A stretch of DNA of 64,000 nucleotides, taken from Sphagnum compactum. Its lineage: Eukaryota; Bryophyta; Sphagnopsida; Sphagnales. The DNA is taken from NCBI GenBank assembly GCA_965153455.1, contig OZ234495.1:6448001-6512000 (forward strand). Direction: 5' to 3'. How positions within the stretch are numbered: position 1 is the stretch's first letter; each line of letters begins with the position of its first letter. The notes beneath the pieces were generated by a model. It worked only from the letters and a program-made list of their open reading frames with translations, did not search any database and had not been told where the DNA came from. This document shows, piece by piece, positions 37,412-50,118 of the stretch. The position numbers were made by a program, and so were the translations under genes.

Positions 37412-40400
37412 CTCTTATGCTTCATGATCTACATTAGTTTGGTTCATGATAAATTTTGCCTTGTGATTTAGGATAGTTAAAGCCCATAGGTGGGGGACAT
37501 TCCCAAAATACAAGGTTGGACTCAGCTATCGCCTCATCCTAGGCCCCTTATTTTGAGAATGCCCACATCCTAAAGTTTTACCTTAAATTTAACGAGATCC
37601 AAAACAAGATGTGAAACAAGTGGGTTGGTGGGTGCTAGGTTAATATGCAAGAAGATACCCAAAATAAACTTTATTCAAAATAGAGATAAATTGAAAATGT
37701 GGAAAATAATAAATAAGGCTAAAACATAGGATCATGACTTAAATTGGTGTTGAAGAAATTAAAAATAACAAATGTGCCTATCTTTATTTATAACTATTTA
37801 GCAACATAGTTCAAAGAAAATTCTTTGGAAGCTTCTTTAAGGCCCAAAAACATGAAACTTTCATAAGGACCTTCCTAAACATCTATTATTAATGAAAAAT
37901 GGACAATGGTGGATGAATTTAATCCATTATAAATGGAAAAAATGTGATGGTTGAAAATCATGCATGGATATGTTGTTGGCCAGTGCTAGTGATGATGATG
38001 TTGGATGGGGATGCACAAACTTCATCCATGAATGACAAGTTAACCAAATTTTATTGTCCTAAAAATTATTCTAATTTTATAACTAATCCTAATACTACAG
38101 TACCTTGGCCATTTCAACACATGTTCATCGAATAATTAATTGATTTTGAAACATTCAGATCAATAAATGGAATATTCTTAAATATCCACTATTTTCCTTC
38201 ACAATATTTTTTGATTTGGAATAAATAATATTTGAAAACTTCAACATTTTTGAAAATAATATAATTAGTGTTGAATTGGCCAAGGTACTAAGGTATGACA
38301 AGTTGGTTTTAAATTTGTCATTTGTGACCTTGGGTATGTGGATAATTTTAAATACCCTAAAAAAAAAAGGATTTTCTAAAATCAACTCCCATGATAAAAT
38401 GCCTTAATCAACAATTTTCTACACTATTCAAACATGGCCAAAGGTGACAAATTTTGTTATTGCAAAAATTTATCTTCCTTTTCCATAACTCACAACTTTA
38501 GATATTTCATATCCAAGGTTTTTTTTAAATATTTTATAGCCTAGGGTCAAGGCATTGTATTTATATCCAAGGTATGATTGTCCATAGACCTTTAAACAAG
38601 TGTCAATGTTCATTTTGTATCTATATTTGAAATTCAAAACTACCTTGCCACCTTGATAGCTTTGACATTAATTATATTATTTTAAGTTAGTTAAAAAACA
38701 CACGAAGAAAAATGTTGAATCTTCAAAAAAAAAAAATTGGAATATAAATTCCAAATTGAACTAATTATTTGATAAATAAATGTTAAAGTTGTCAAGGTAC
38801 TATGATATATGTATGTCATACTACTTTACATTTACTCCGTATTCTCATGGTTGGGCCCTATAGGCTTGTGAAAAATATTCCCATGGCCATGAGTTAGGTT
38901 TCATGAGCTTTTTAGGAATATTTTCATGAGTATTATAGAAAAAAATATTATTCATTTTTTAAATGTATATTTTTAGACCGGAAAGTTAAGTTGATCAAGC
39001 TGACTTCAAATAAGGACTTCTATAAAAGATTTATTATGAATTTTAGAAAGATTTTGTAGATTCCCCTAATTTTTGGGGATTTTCATCATCTGACTACTTT
39101 AAAGGTTTTATATGGGAAAACTTAGGCAATCAAGATGTATCATCAATTGTTATTATTCTATGATTCTGATGTTGAAGATTTTAAAGAATATTCTTGAAGT
39201 CATATTTTCCTCTTGTTTTTTGCATTTTGTTTTGAGTTTAAATTTGTATGTTTTTGTTTTTGCAAGTTTGAAGTTTTTGCATGATTATATATTTATACTA
39301 CCAATTTCATAAACTTTTTATGACTAATTGTCATATGATGTTGCAGAATTGAAATGTTTTGTTCCTTTTTTTTTTAAGCATCTAAAACTTGGGATTTCGT
39401 TAGGTGCCCTTAATAACTAAACAAGTCCAATTAATTAAATGGGCATTGAATCATGTATTTAATTAATCTTAGACTTTTGAAAAGTTCAAAATCAATAAAT
39501 GACCTGTTGGAAATTGAAATTTTGGAAAGAAACTTAGATTTGGGGACCACCATATGATGCAACAATAGATATTAATAATGTTTTGCCTCATTAGATGATC
39601 CAACAAAGAAAGAGATATTTCCAATGTTTTGTTTCAAATTTAATAAAAAACTTGATCCTAACCACCAAATTTGAAAAGTCTTGAATTCAAAGTTTAGTCC
39701 ATGATTAATTAAATACATATTTTGAGCTTAACACTTTTGTAAAACATTTGTCTAATTGAAAAATATTTTAAAACTATACCCAAATTATTTTAAATGTTTT
39801 ACATATCATTGGTATTTCATATTTAAAAAAGAAAAACACACGTTTCAATGCTTAAGGATTGGTCTTGTGGTTTGAAATCTCGAGTTCAAATACTTTTCCC
39901 ATCAGTCAATTATTTCTTTGAATAATTTACATGGGCGAAAGCTTTGAAAAGACCATTCAAGGAAGAAGATGGTTCTTGGATGCGCAATTTGGCCTAGATT
40001 TCCCAACCAAGTTTCTTATGGAGAACAAGAATTGGATCCATGTTTATTCTAAGGAGCTTTCTTATACTTCCCCGGTTTCTTACCCATAAGTCAATTCCAG
40101 TTTTGAAATGACAAGGGGAATTAAGATTATGGTTTCCCCAAGAAGCTAGGCAACATTTTTGTAAGGAAAGCATCCAAGGAAGTTATAATGCTTTAGAATT
40201 TAAAAAAAGTTGCACAATGGATGAATGTGTCATTCATTTTTTAAACTTTTCATCTTTCATTTTTGATTTTTGTTTCAAGTCAATATTTCACTAGTGTGGC
40301 CTATGTCAAGTGTGATCTTAAATTTTTTTAGTATTGGTCTTTTGAAAATGGTATTTTAAATTACAAAATACTATTAAGAATTCAATAACTCCTACATCTT

Positions 40401-43262
40401 AGATTTAAAAATTACAAAATTACTTTTATATATCCTATTGATCATTGAACACTTTTTAGTAGTACCAAAAACCTAATTTTTTTGGTTTTGAATTTATTGA
40501 ATTTTCAAGAAAAATTGCTCAATATTCAATAACTCCTACACCATGAGTCTAAACATTATGAAACCATCTAGTTCACCCCAACTCACTAATGGCCTTCCAA
40601 TGATACCAAGAGGCACCATATTTTGGGAAATGTCATTACCACAAACAAACAAACAAACAAACTACAAAGTCCTTATTAAATAGATTTGGTCACTTGTAGA
40701 ATGTTTTTCCCTTCCCCCCCCCCCTCCTTTAGAATTTTAAAAAATCCTTTGCAACATTCATTAGGCCATTTTTGCTTAAAGTAATACCAAAATTATTGGA
40801 AAACGTAACCTTCCCACATCATGGCATGGAAACTATTTTACCTTATGTCTCTATAACCATGCCTTTCGTCTAAATTTTCATACAATTTTGTAGGAACATG
40901 AAAGAATAGCATGTCCTTCATGCTCTCATGTAATTGACAATAATGACCTTATCGATGTCATATCATTTGTTGAAACTTTTTCTTTCTTAACATACATAAC
41001 TTGGATATCATGCGAAGGTGAGCCTCATCCCCATGATGTGAACCTTCTTTATCAAAATATGATTGTAGGGGATACCTGACAAGACTTAATGGGTAAACCA
41101 AGTTTAAACATTTTTTTAGGCATATGCAAACATAACATGGATATGGCATAAATCCAACCACACTTTGGTAAAGAATTTTGACTATCACAACTCAATAATA
41201 ATTATTTTTACTATTACCAAATTGTTTTTGCAATCAAGCAAAGTCCTACAACTTTAGGTCTTTCATGCGCAAAACAATTAACAACATTGTCAAGGAGTTC
41301 CTATTTCTTGAAGTTCCTTGTGCATGCTCATAAATAAATTTAGTTCCTTGAAATTCTTCATTTTGAGGATCCCCCACAAATTCTTTGATTTGGGTGAAAT
41401 TTTTATTACAATTGAACATAATTGAAAATTGAGAGGTGTTTTTCAATACTCCCCAATTGAACATGTGATTGTGGATATTCTAAAAAAAAGGTTTGTGAGA
41501 GGACAAATATTTCAAAGTTGTAATCACATTTGGTTTAAACAAATTCTAGAATTTAAAGAAATTGGAACGTTGGAAAACAAAATGTATAGTGATTTTTTCA
41601 ATGTAATTTCATCATGATTAGATGTCAAATTAATATAACTTGATGATGACAATGTTTGTTTTGGTTATGTATTAATTTTCACACGAATGAAATGAAGGGG
41701 AAAAATGCTTGCTAACATCAATGTTTTAGATTTATTACTTTATAATTTCCATTTACTTTTGGCACAAGATTTGATGTTCTTTTCCTTTGAATGTTTATTT
41801 ACCATTTGAAAATCACTTCATAATTCTCCAATACTACGTTCAATTTGGATTAAATGCCCAGATTTTACATCTAATTTTTTTAAAAAATTGGTCATTGAAA
41901 TACCATCTATTTGAAGAAAATTATGGTCACCATAATATTATCAAATACCCATAATTGACACCTTAATGCTATAATCATGGTGTTCTTGAAGTCAAGTGTC
42001 CTTGTTTAAACTTTGTGGACTTTATAATTTCATGGTACCAAACATCATTAATTGGTCACATATAAAGTGAAAATCTAATGGTTAACACTTGAGAAAATAA
42101 TATAGAACTATGAAATTCAATTTGAACATTTTAGCATTGGTTTGCAATGCAACATGTAATATGTGTGCATATTACATGGATTCCATCAACCACATAAGTA
42201 TCCAATATGGGTGATCAACCACCATTATGTTATTAGCCATGTGATGAAGTTCATCCATATGGATGATGGTCATTTTTCCTTCATGAATTTGATTTCATTC
42301 ATTTGGTTACATCCCATCCATACATAGAGTTTCATTTAGGAACCACATGGGCATGATGATTATTTGAGGTTTTGTTTCATTAATGTTGTCAAGTTTCATT
42401 AATTGGCAACCTTTGTCTTCCTTTTCACCTTTCAATTTCTTTCTTTTCACTCCCCTTTCCACTTCCTCCCACCTTTTCCATTCTTGGTTTTGTCCCCTTG
42501 GTTCACCATTTTCCCTTCCCCTTCCCAAAGCTCACCCTTTCATGTGACTAGTTTATTTTCATATTTGTTCAAGCTCTTTATTTTGCACTTAAGAATTGAA
42601 GGGTTATATTGACCATTAATGATTATCAATAAACACATGTAATTATTTGATTATTCAAAATTTCCCCTCCAACCCCACCATCAACAATGTAATCCATAAA
42701 TGGTTGTGAAATGGTGATTAAACACATCTTCAGCCACCAATTCTTACTCAAAATAGGTATGTGTTTATTTGGTTTTTAAGGTGTCTATTGAGTTTATGCT
42801 TTTGGTATCAAATTGAGGTAAGTTGAAATATTTTGGAAGACATCAAATTCTTCTAAAATGTCACCACTTGGAGATGGAAAAAAATATTACTCGGCAAGTG
42901 TTCTTTATTCCCTTTATTCCCATTTTTTCCCCTATGAAAACAACAAATAGCTATGGCATTAATTTATCAATTCATGCTTGTAAACATTTGTTTGTTTCCC
43001 CATCTAGAATGGTTTTGCAATATATATTTATATTCTACAAAAAGGCTTCAAATCTCTTGTGTAATATGATCAATTAAAGTTTCATATATCTAAATCCTTA
43101 TTGAACTTGATAATTGATGCATGTCCAAATAGTTTAACATTTAACGTGTGCTTGTTGGCCAATTTCACTATTATTTTGTCCTTGTGAACTTCATCTCATG
43201 AATGATCTTGACATGCATGGACTTCGATATCTAACAATATTCAAATTTGATGATAACACCAG
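37412..43262. other. AT-rich DNA, mostly without recognisable features
   Basis: Holds a CAAA microsatellite (about 40643-40661), an 11-C run (40714-40724) and, at 40,530-40,670, a copy of a short dispersed repeat described with 62,110-62,285. The first exon of the SAXO-like gene should lie somewhere upstream of 43,263. A strong donor-like GAG/GTAAGT occurs near 42815-42821, but no start codon ties to it. Nothing else is supported. Confidence 0.45.
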
Positions 43263-43976
43263 CGTCGTACCAAATTATGTGTGTGTAAAATGTGCACGTG
43301 TGGGCATCATAATTGCCCAACTTGGCCTATTTGGCCGAAAAGAAATCCCACGCTCAAAATTATTCCATTTAATGAAGGATTCAAGATTGGAATATCTGAA
43401 GCCATGGCTGAATATACACTCAAGCCTATACATTATCCTCCACCGGACCATCCAAAGCCTTTCAGGTTATTAGACATTTAATTCAATGAACTATTTCTTA
43501 TAGAGATGTAACATTGTATGTTGCACTAAGTTAGCTTTATGATACAACTTCAATAATCACAAACTTGTTTCCATTGGGAAATTATATAATTTAGTGCAAT
43601 GTAATGTATATTGAACATATTAAAATTTAATTTAAATTTGAAAAATTGCATGCAATCACCTTGAAAGTGTTGTCAACCCATATCAATACTTTGTTGGAAA
43701 TAAGTGGAACAAGTTCATGTTGTCACAAATTCAACATTTTCATCTGAACTATGCAGGCATGCACATAGTAAAGACACCACATACCATGAACATTATGTTC
43801 AACCACCAATGGAGCGATTTAAGATTATGGAAGATTGGCCAACTAAAATTTTGTTTCGAGGAGAATCAACTTACACTTATGATTATAAGAAACCACCCAA
43901 ATGTCCTATTTGCCCTTGTCCACCATTTCGGTCTTTTACAACCCACTTGGACCCACAAGGACATCTCATGTATTAG
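43263..43976 (+). CDS. SAXO-like flagellar microtubule-stabilising protein, last two exons (5' end not found)
   Basis: Two exons, 43263-43465 and 43757-43976, joined by a 291-base GT-AG intron with matching phase, encode 140 residues up to a TAG stop. Exon one contains CVCKMCTCGHHNCP. This matches the C-X-C-X2-C-X-C-G-X-H-X-C-P signature at the N-terminus of SAXO (FAM154) proteins, which decorate and stabilise axonemal and centriolar microtubules. Later segments FNEGF, ISEAMAEYTLKP, TTYHEHYV and FRGESTYTYDYKKP resemble the family's microtubule-binding repeats, and the C-terminus has DPQGHLMY. An in-frame TAA directly before the acceptor CACCAG at 43262 shows that the start codon is in an upstream exon. 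In the human protein only a few residues precede the cysteines, so that exon may be tiny. An internal ATG at 43290 would lose half the cysteine motif. In plants such a protein would be expected in motile sperm. Confidence 0.6.
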
Positions 43977-45354
43977 GACATCATTGGTTATAATTTCATG
44001 AATTTTTTGTGATTGAATGCATGATTGAACCACTCCATGATGACATTTATCAATATCATATTGCTAAAGGAAAACATAACATGATGATTGATCATTTACT
44101 AGGTAGTTTGAGATAAAAATTTAGTACCCTTTTTAGAGATAATTAATAACTAACCAAATTACAATTGGTGGTTATGTTGTATTTTTTGACAAAGTAAATG
44201 TTGCCACCTATTGTTCCCCTTTCAATAGGATGGTTCCATTGTCCATGATGGTGCAATTTATTTAAAATCCCACAAACATTTAACTTATTTAAGGCCAAAA
44301 TGTGTTTGTCCATTGTTGATATCATAGGAGGGTGATGGCATCTTGTTGTCCTTTGGTAACAACTCATCTCATAAAAATGAAAACAATTCACCCATGAACA
44401 CATTACAAACCAACACATTTGCAAAATCAAACCAATTCAATAAAAACAATCTAACTAACAACATGCTTATAGAAGTATTTTCATATAATGGTGTTGAAGT
44501 TTTTGTGCTCATTATTTTTATCAAGGTTTCATATCATCTTTGGTTTTGTGACATATAAACTAAATATATCAGACCTTCAATTGAGTTTTGTTCTTTGCAT
44601 ACCTTTTTCAACTTGGCAATGGCCTCATCAACCATTTCATGAATTTGAACTTCTAGATCAAATGTAGGTATATCAAGTTAACCAGATGTTGTTAGGCTTC
44701 CCAAGTTCATGCCAATGGCATTTAAACAATTATTATTCATTGGTGTAACTCCTTTTGTTGCATGTCGATAGTTCAAGCACAAAGCTCGTGGTAAGTTGGA
44801 TTAGTAACCTCAATCCCACATTCCTTGCCAATAGATTTAATTGACTTAATTGACTAGTACAAATTGAAATTGCAATCATGTTTGAATTACAAGGCATTTT
44901 CAAAGGATTTATGTGCTAAAAAGGAAGATAAGAAATCAAAGTTTTCAAATTTTTATCAAAATTTCATATTGTTATTTGGCACTAAAAATGTTTATCCCAT
45001 CCATGTTTCCAACGTTATGTTGTTGTGACCTTGCACCATAGTAACACGTACATGAATGTTCATAGCTTGTTAAGTGTTGTAACTAGGTTCACATCAAGTT
45101 TCCAACCCTCAAATAAAATATAGGAAATAGCCCATGACATTTGTGCCCATATCTTTTGAAATACAAAAATTGCAATTTGCTATAATTCTAATGATGATTC
45201 ATTAAAGTTAGTTTAGGTATAACAAATTTAGGTTCCATAAGTAAATTGGACAATTCCAAATTGAACTTTGTTTAGCCCATTCCCAAGTGAAGAGGCATAA
45301 AAAGGTGTCTTTTCAAATATGTGTATTAATTTTGTTTTTTTGCAACACTATATT
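43977..45354. other. 3' flank of the SAXO-like gene; no other gene recognised
   Basis: AT-rich. A minus-strand frame at 44143-44430 and an exon-like minus-strand stretch at 44603-44665 (…HEMVDEAIAKLKK followed by GTATGC) look mildly protein-like but could not be connected to a family or to each other. Confidence 0.35.
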
Positions 45355-45480
45355 CATAAGAAGATTTTGAATACCTTTTCCAACGATTGGCATCCCATTT
45401 ATCTTCAATTGAATTGGAATTGAATTTAGTTGAATTTAAATTCAATTCAATTCAATTCAAATTCAATTCACGTTGCATTG
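45355..45480. repeat. AATTCAATTC palindromic repeat, inverted relative of 53.4-53.8 kb
   Basis: A GAATACCTTTT, GGCATCCCATTT, CTTCAATTGAATT landmark series is followed by dense AATTCAATTC/GAATTGAATT steps (45408-45470). Read on the opposite strand, the same landmarks occur at 53,490-53,552 (CAATTGAAGAAAAATGGGAT, GGTATTGAAAATAC). The two are inverted copies of one dispersed repeat. Confidence 0.55.
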
Positions 45481-47712
45481 CAATGCTTTTCATGCCTCAA
45501 TTTCATGTAGGAATGCATTAGTGTCTCTCACTTCAAGAATGCTCAACAAAATTTATTGCTCCTCAAGGATATTTGTCTTTTCCTTGTTTTTCCAATGCAT
45601 TTAGTCTTGGTGCAAATAAAGAAGGTTTATTACATGTTACATATTGCATCATATCACTATTACCCTTTGGTTGAAATACATTTATATCAATGTTATTTTA
45701 ACATGTCATGCCATTGACATATGGAAATGTGTTGTTTAATTAGGCTTCATGTGGATATGTTGACATTTTTCGAGTAATTGTTAACAATGAGTAAATGTCA
45801 ATACAAAAGGTGATAATGGAAAAATGTTTTTTGCATTTAACATATGGAAATAAACATGATGGAGTTGTTTCAATATCATGCATGGTATTCAATCTCTTTT
45901 TTATTTCATTTTTTGTTTCATGGATCATAAATTGTATACATTTGTGTGATTTCTTGCAATTATGTAAATATTATGTGTAAGTTATATGCAAATGTGAAAA
46001 CACGTTATGTGTTTGGTAATGATTCAATGAAAATGTGTTCAAACACAAAACAAGAATGAAGGTTGACCATAAAATTAAAGATATGAAAGTTGTGTACAAT
46101 TGCGTTTTTATCAAGTAAATTATCACGAAACATTTTTTGTCACAAGTTTTTTATGTTTGTGCATGCACATAATTTTTCTCCTTCATTGAAGTCTACACTC
46201 ATTTAAGGTGTTATACAACAATTGATGTTCATTTCATGATGTGTGCATTACACGGAAAGAAATAATTGAAAGAATTAATGGACCAAAACAAAACATGTAT
46301 TTGATGTTCTTCCTATGTATTTTTTTTAGTTTTTTTTTTTGGATATGTGTTTTGATCATTTTATTAAGTTTTACATATCACATCATTACTATATAGCACA
46401 AGCCATATGATATTAAGCAATTTATATCTCTAGAAACATGTTTTAAGTGATACATGTATTCATCTTTCAAAAAAGGGGAAAAAACCTAAACATTTAAAGC
46501 TTATGTATATTTGTCAAATTACTTAAACAAGATGAAACAAAAAATAAGATAATTTAAAGATGCGATAATACAACAAAAAAATTGATCAAAGAATGGTCGA
46601 ATAACTTTTATTTGTGAATAATATTATCTTTGAAATTCACATTTGACATTTGGCTTTCTTGTAAAATCAATCTTCATCAAAATTGAACAAGGATTTATGA
46701 TGTTTATAAAACATTGCACATGCAAAATGCCATTTGATCATCATTACAAAATATATTGCACACATAATATGAATAAATAAACTAAAATAATTTTGTGCAT
46801 GTCTTGTGACAAAATCAATGGTTACAAAAATCTATTGGGATAATGATATGTTTAACAATTCAAATTTTGCTATCATAAATATATAAGAAAACCTTTCCAC
46901 AAATCTTCTATTGAAAAAAACTGATATTCACATATTCATAATTGAATTAATTAGTGATTTTTTCATTTTTTGGATATATTCACTAATTAAATATTCAATT
47001 TGGAATGACATTAATTATATGGGTAGATGACCAACATCATTTCATTAAAAATGTCATTGCTTTATGATAAATCCTAATAAACTTACAATACAATAATTAA
47101 TGATTTCCTATCATATGAATTTAAAAGATCCTTGCAATTTATGAAAACCTTTAAAAGTATTGTCCACATTGTAATATAAATTAAAAGATGAAAATGCTAT
47201 AAAACAAACATAACTTGATCAAATCAAATGGTTTGTATGTTGTTTTAAATTCATTTGGTGATCTTTGCTCCTTATGCAAATATGATTAACTATTTAAAGA
47301 AAAAAATCCATCTTGTTTATTGCATAATCTATTGTACATGAACGTCATAAATAGAAAAATTCATCATGATCATTTTTACAATCACAAATTGTAGGCAAAA
47401 AATCATACTTAACATTCCTATAATTGTGATTTGCCAAAAAGAATTCATCAAGATTGAACATTTTGTGATCAAAATATGTAGAAAGAAAATAAACTCAATA
47501 GGACGATGGTAAATGCACAATTTGACTAATGCACATTGGTAAACACTATGACAAAAACCCATATTGGGTTAGCATTTATGTGACATAAACCAACTAATGG
47601 CATTGAAACATTATTTTGGGTTGAAACAAAAGCAAGCACAATTTTCAATTGCATAGCCCATTTATTTAATAATTGTAAAATAACTCAAGTTAATTAGGTT
47701 TTATATATAACA
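45481..47712. other. AT-rich DNA with one imperfect hairpin
   Basis: At 46941-46999, ATTGAATTAATTAGTGA pairs imperfectly with TCACTAATTAAATATTCAAT, a possible foldback remnant. Otherwise no gene, RNA or ordered repeat was seen. Confidence 0.45.
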
Positions 47713-47945
47713 AATTGGGTCCAAAACATAGGGTCCCAATTCAACTATGAGTGTATTATATACATTACATAGTAAATCGGATCCAAAACATATGGTGTCT
47801 ATTCAACTATGAGTGGATTATATACACTACATAATGAATTGGGTTCATTGCATAGTGACCCAATTCTACTACAATAGATTCAATCAACTATATAGTGAAA
47901 TAGGTCTACTACATAGTGATCCAGTTTACCTATGGTGGATTGGGA
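47713..47945. repeat. Tandem repeat, about 62 bp, four units
   Basis: Units begin near 47713, 47775, 47837 and 47898 with AATTGGGTCC/AATCGGATCC-like starts. They contain CATAG.GT(C/G)(C/T)C.ATTC(A/T)ACTA and TATATACA(C/T)TACATA. Divergence increases to the right. Confidence 0.7.
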
Positions 47946-48440
47946 TTTAGGGCTAGGTAAAGTTATTTCATTATGAAGGCCCCATAATGGTTTAGACTAG
48001 TGAATTGAGTCCACATTTTGTACTAGTGCCTATTCCTCTCAAGACCAACTATTGCAAAATTCCCTCCCATGTTTTCCGAATAGGTTGTGACCTTGCAAAA
48101 CTCTTGCACTTTGTATGCACCCATCAAATATGTTTCATGTTCAAGTTTGTTTGCATGTTCTTTTTCATTGATGGGTGATGGCAAGAAGCTTTCATTAAAG
48201 CCTATTCCTTCCAATGGATGGTTACAAACCTTATTCCCTATGATGGATGGTTACAATTCATAATTGCACTTTTCAACTTTCATGGACATCACTAATACAA
48301 AAATGGGGTGTAGTTCACTAACTTAAATCACTATGAAACTTTTAAAATGAAATAGGTTCCTTACACCTTAATGATTTCACCATGGTTAAAGTTATTTCAT
48401 TATAGGGGTCACTATGTAAACATCATGTTTCATTATTAGA

Positions 48441-49115
48441 ATAACCAACAATAGCCTACAATATAATAACCATTAATAGCTTACGATAATATAGTTTAAA
48501 ATAACCAACAATAACCTATAATATAATAGCCACCAATAGCCTATGGTAATATAACTTAGAATGACCAACAATAGTTTACAATAGAATAGTCACCGATAAT
48601 TTATGATAATATAGTCTAGAATAAACGACAATAACCTATAATATAATACCGAATAATAGCCTATGATAATATAGCCTAGAATAAACAACAATAACCTATA
48701 ATATAATACCCAGTAATAGCTTATGATAATATAACCTAGAATGACCAACAATAACCTATAATATAATACTTAGCAATAGCCTAGAATAAACAACAATAAC
48801 CTATAACATAATACCCAGCAATAGCTTATGATAATATAGCCTAAAATAACCAACAATAGAATAACCACAAATAACCTATGGTAATATAGCTTATAATAGC
48901 CAACAATAGCCTATGGTGATATAACATAAATAGTCAACAAAGTCGTATAATAAAATAAATTACAATAATCTATGGAATAATTGTCAAAAATTGCCAAGAA
49001 TTACCAAGAATAACCTATTGTAAAATCGTGTAGAATAACCAATAATGGCATATGATAAAATAGCCTAGAATAGCCTATGGTAAAATAGTCAATAATTGCC
49101 AAAAATAGCTTAGGG
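48441..49115. repeat. 60-bp tandem array
   Basis: Units start at 48441, 48501, 48561, 48621, 48681 and 48741 with a period of exactly 60: ATAACCAACAATAACCTATA, then ATATAATA, then CAATAGC(C/T)TATG, then ATAATATAGCCTAGA. From 48781 the array continues to about 49,115 with truncated and irregular units. No coding capacity. The exact period over six units with scattered substitutions suggests maintenance by unequal exchange and later decay. Confidence 0.85.
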
Positions 49116-49224
49116 TAAAAAAAATTGTGCACAATAATGTGTAATGAATTTTTTTTAAAATTTAAATAGTGGTTCAATGGTTGAAGATTTGAATATAAAA
49201 ATAAATAAATAAATTTTTAGTAGC

Positions 49225-49385
49225 TAGGTAGGTCATACATAACCATAGGTAGGTACATTAGTAGGTTTTAAGACCTACATACTTACACATTTACCTACGA
49301 CCTACTTACTTACTTACTTACTTAAGTAGGTAAAAAAGTAGAACTTATTTACTTGCCTAGGTATGTAAGTAAGTAGGAAAGCACA
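49225..49385. repeat. TAGGTAGG/CCTACTTA-type repeat
   Basis: TAGGTAGGT and ACCTAC, TTACTTAC steps alternate on both strands, including four consecutive ACTT units near 49306-49325. It is similar to the TACCTACC part of the 2.4-2.6 kb block. Confidence 0.6.
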
Positions 49386-49587
49386 AGACTAAATGCATTA
49401 AAAAATAGCCATGAAATTGCCTTTAGGTTAAACTTTTTTCAACTCATCCCAAAATGGCGCATGTATTTTAATTTGAGAACATAAGAGAACAAGCCTTCTT
49501 TATATAGTTTATAACATGGGATTCGAAGATAAAACATATGGGTTAAATCTTTTAGTTGTTCATTAGTTGCAATTGAAGTGCAATTAT

Positions 49588-50118
49588 AACATTTAAGCAT
49601 TCAAGGCCAAATCCAAGGGGAGGGCTCCATTGTTTTTTGCGTCTAAAGAAAACTTGAACCCCTCCTATTGGTGCGTTTAATGCACTAAAAATCGTCAAAA
49701 ATGGAATAGAATTGAGAAGGTTATGGCCCCTCACAATAGAAGGGTCAAAAACTCAAAAAACAAACCACCAAATGCCACAAAGGCCAAATCCCAAACACCC
49801 ACAAGATTCCTTGTCTATTGTTTTTTTGTTGTTAGAGTTCAAACATAATTTGTAGAATTTCAGGTGACATTCTTATAGCATTTTAAATCATTTAAAATAA
49901 ATAAGAAATAAAACAGTTATGATGTTTGAAAGTAGGAAGGGTCCAAAAAAAAAAAAAAAAAAAAACGTGTTTTGTAAATTGGAAAGCTTATTTTTCTTCT
50001 TGTTATTTTTTCATTACTCATTTTCCTTTGCACTTCAAAAATGATTAGAACTTGAGGTAGCGCTCCCATAACATTTTAAATCATTCAAAATGAAACACAT
50101 ATGGTGAAGATATAAATA
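49588..50118 (+). repeat. Dispersed repeat family, copy B
   Basis: Second long copy, same orientation as copy A (29,425-29,990), with the shared start ATCCAAGGGGAGGGCTCCAT (49608) and end AAGATATAAATAA. A 21-base poly-A run (about 49946-49966) lies at the position where copy A has an A-rich stretch. The copy is interrupted by no other element. Confidence 0.7.

Noticed and set aside
39841-39900. tRNA-like B-box wording (GAGTTCAAATAC) suggesting a tRNA or SINE.
   Set aside because: No cloverleaf arms, A box or terminal structure can be formed around it.
44603-44665. Minus-strand exon-like stretch reading DLEVQIHEMVDEAIAKLKK before GTATGC.
   Set aside because: No acceptor or neighbouring exon fits, and the peptide matches no family I recognise. 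It may be a chance or relic fragment.
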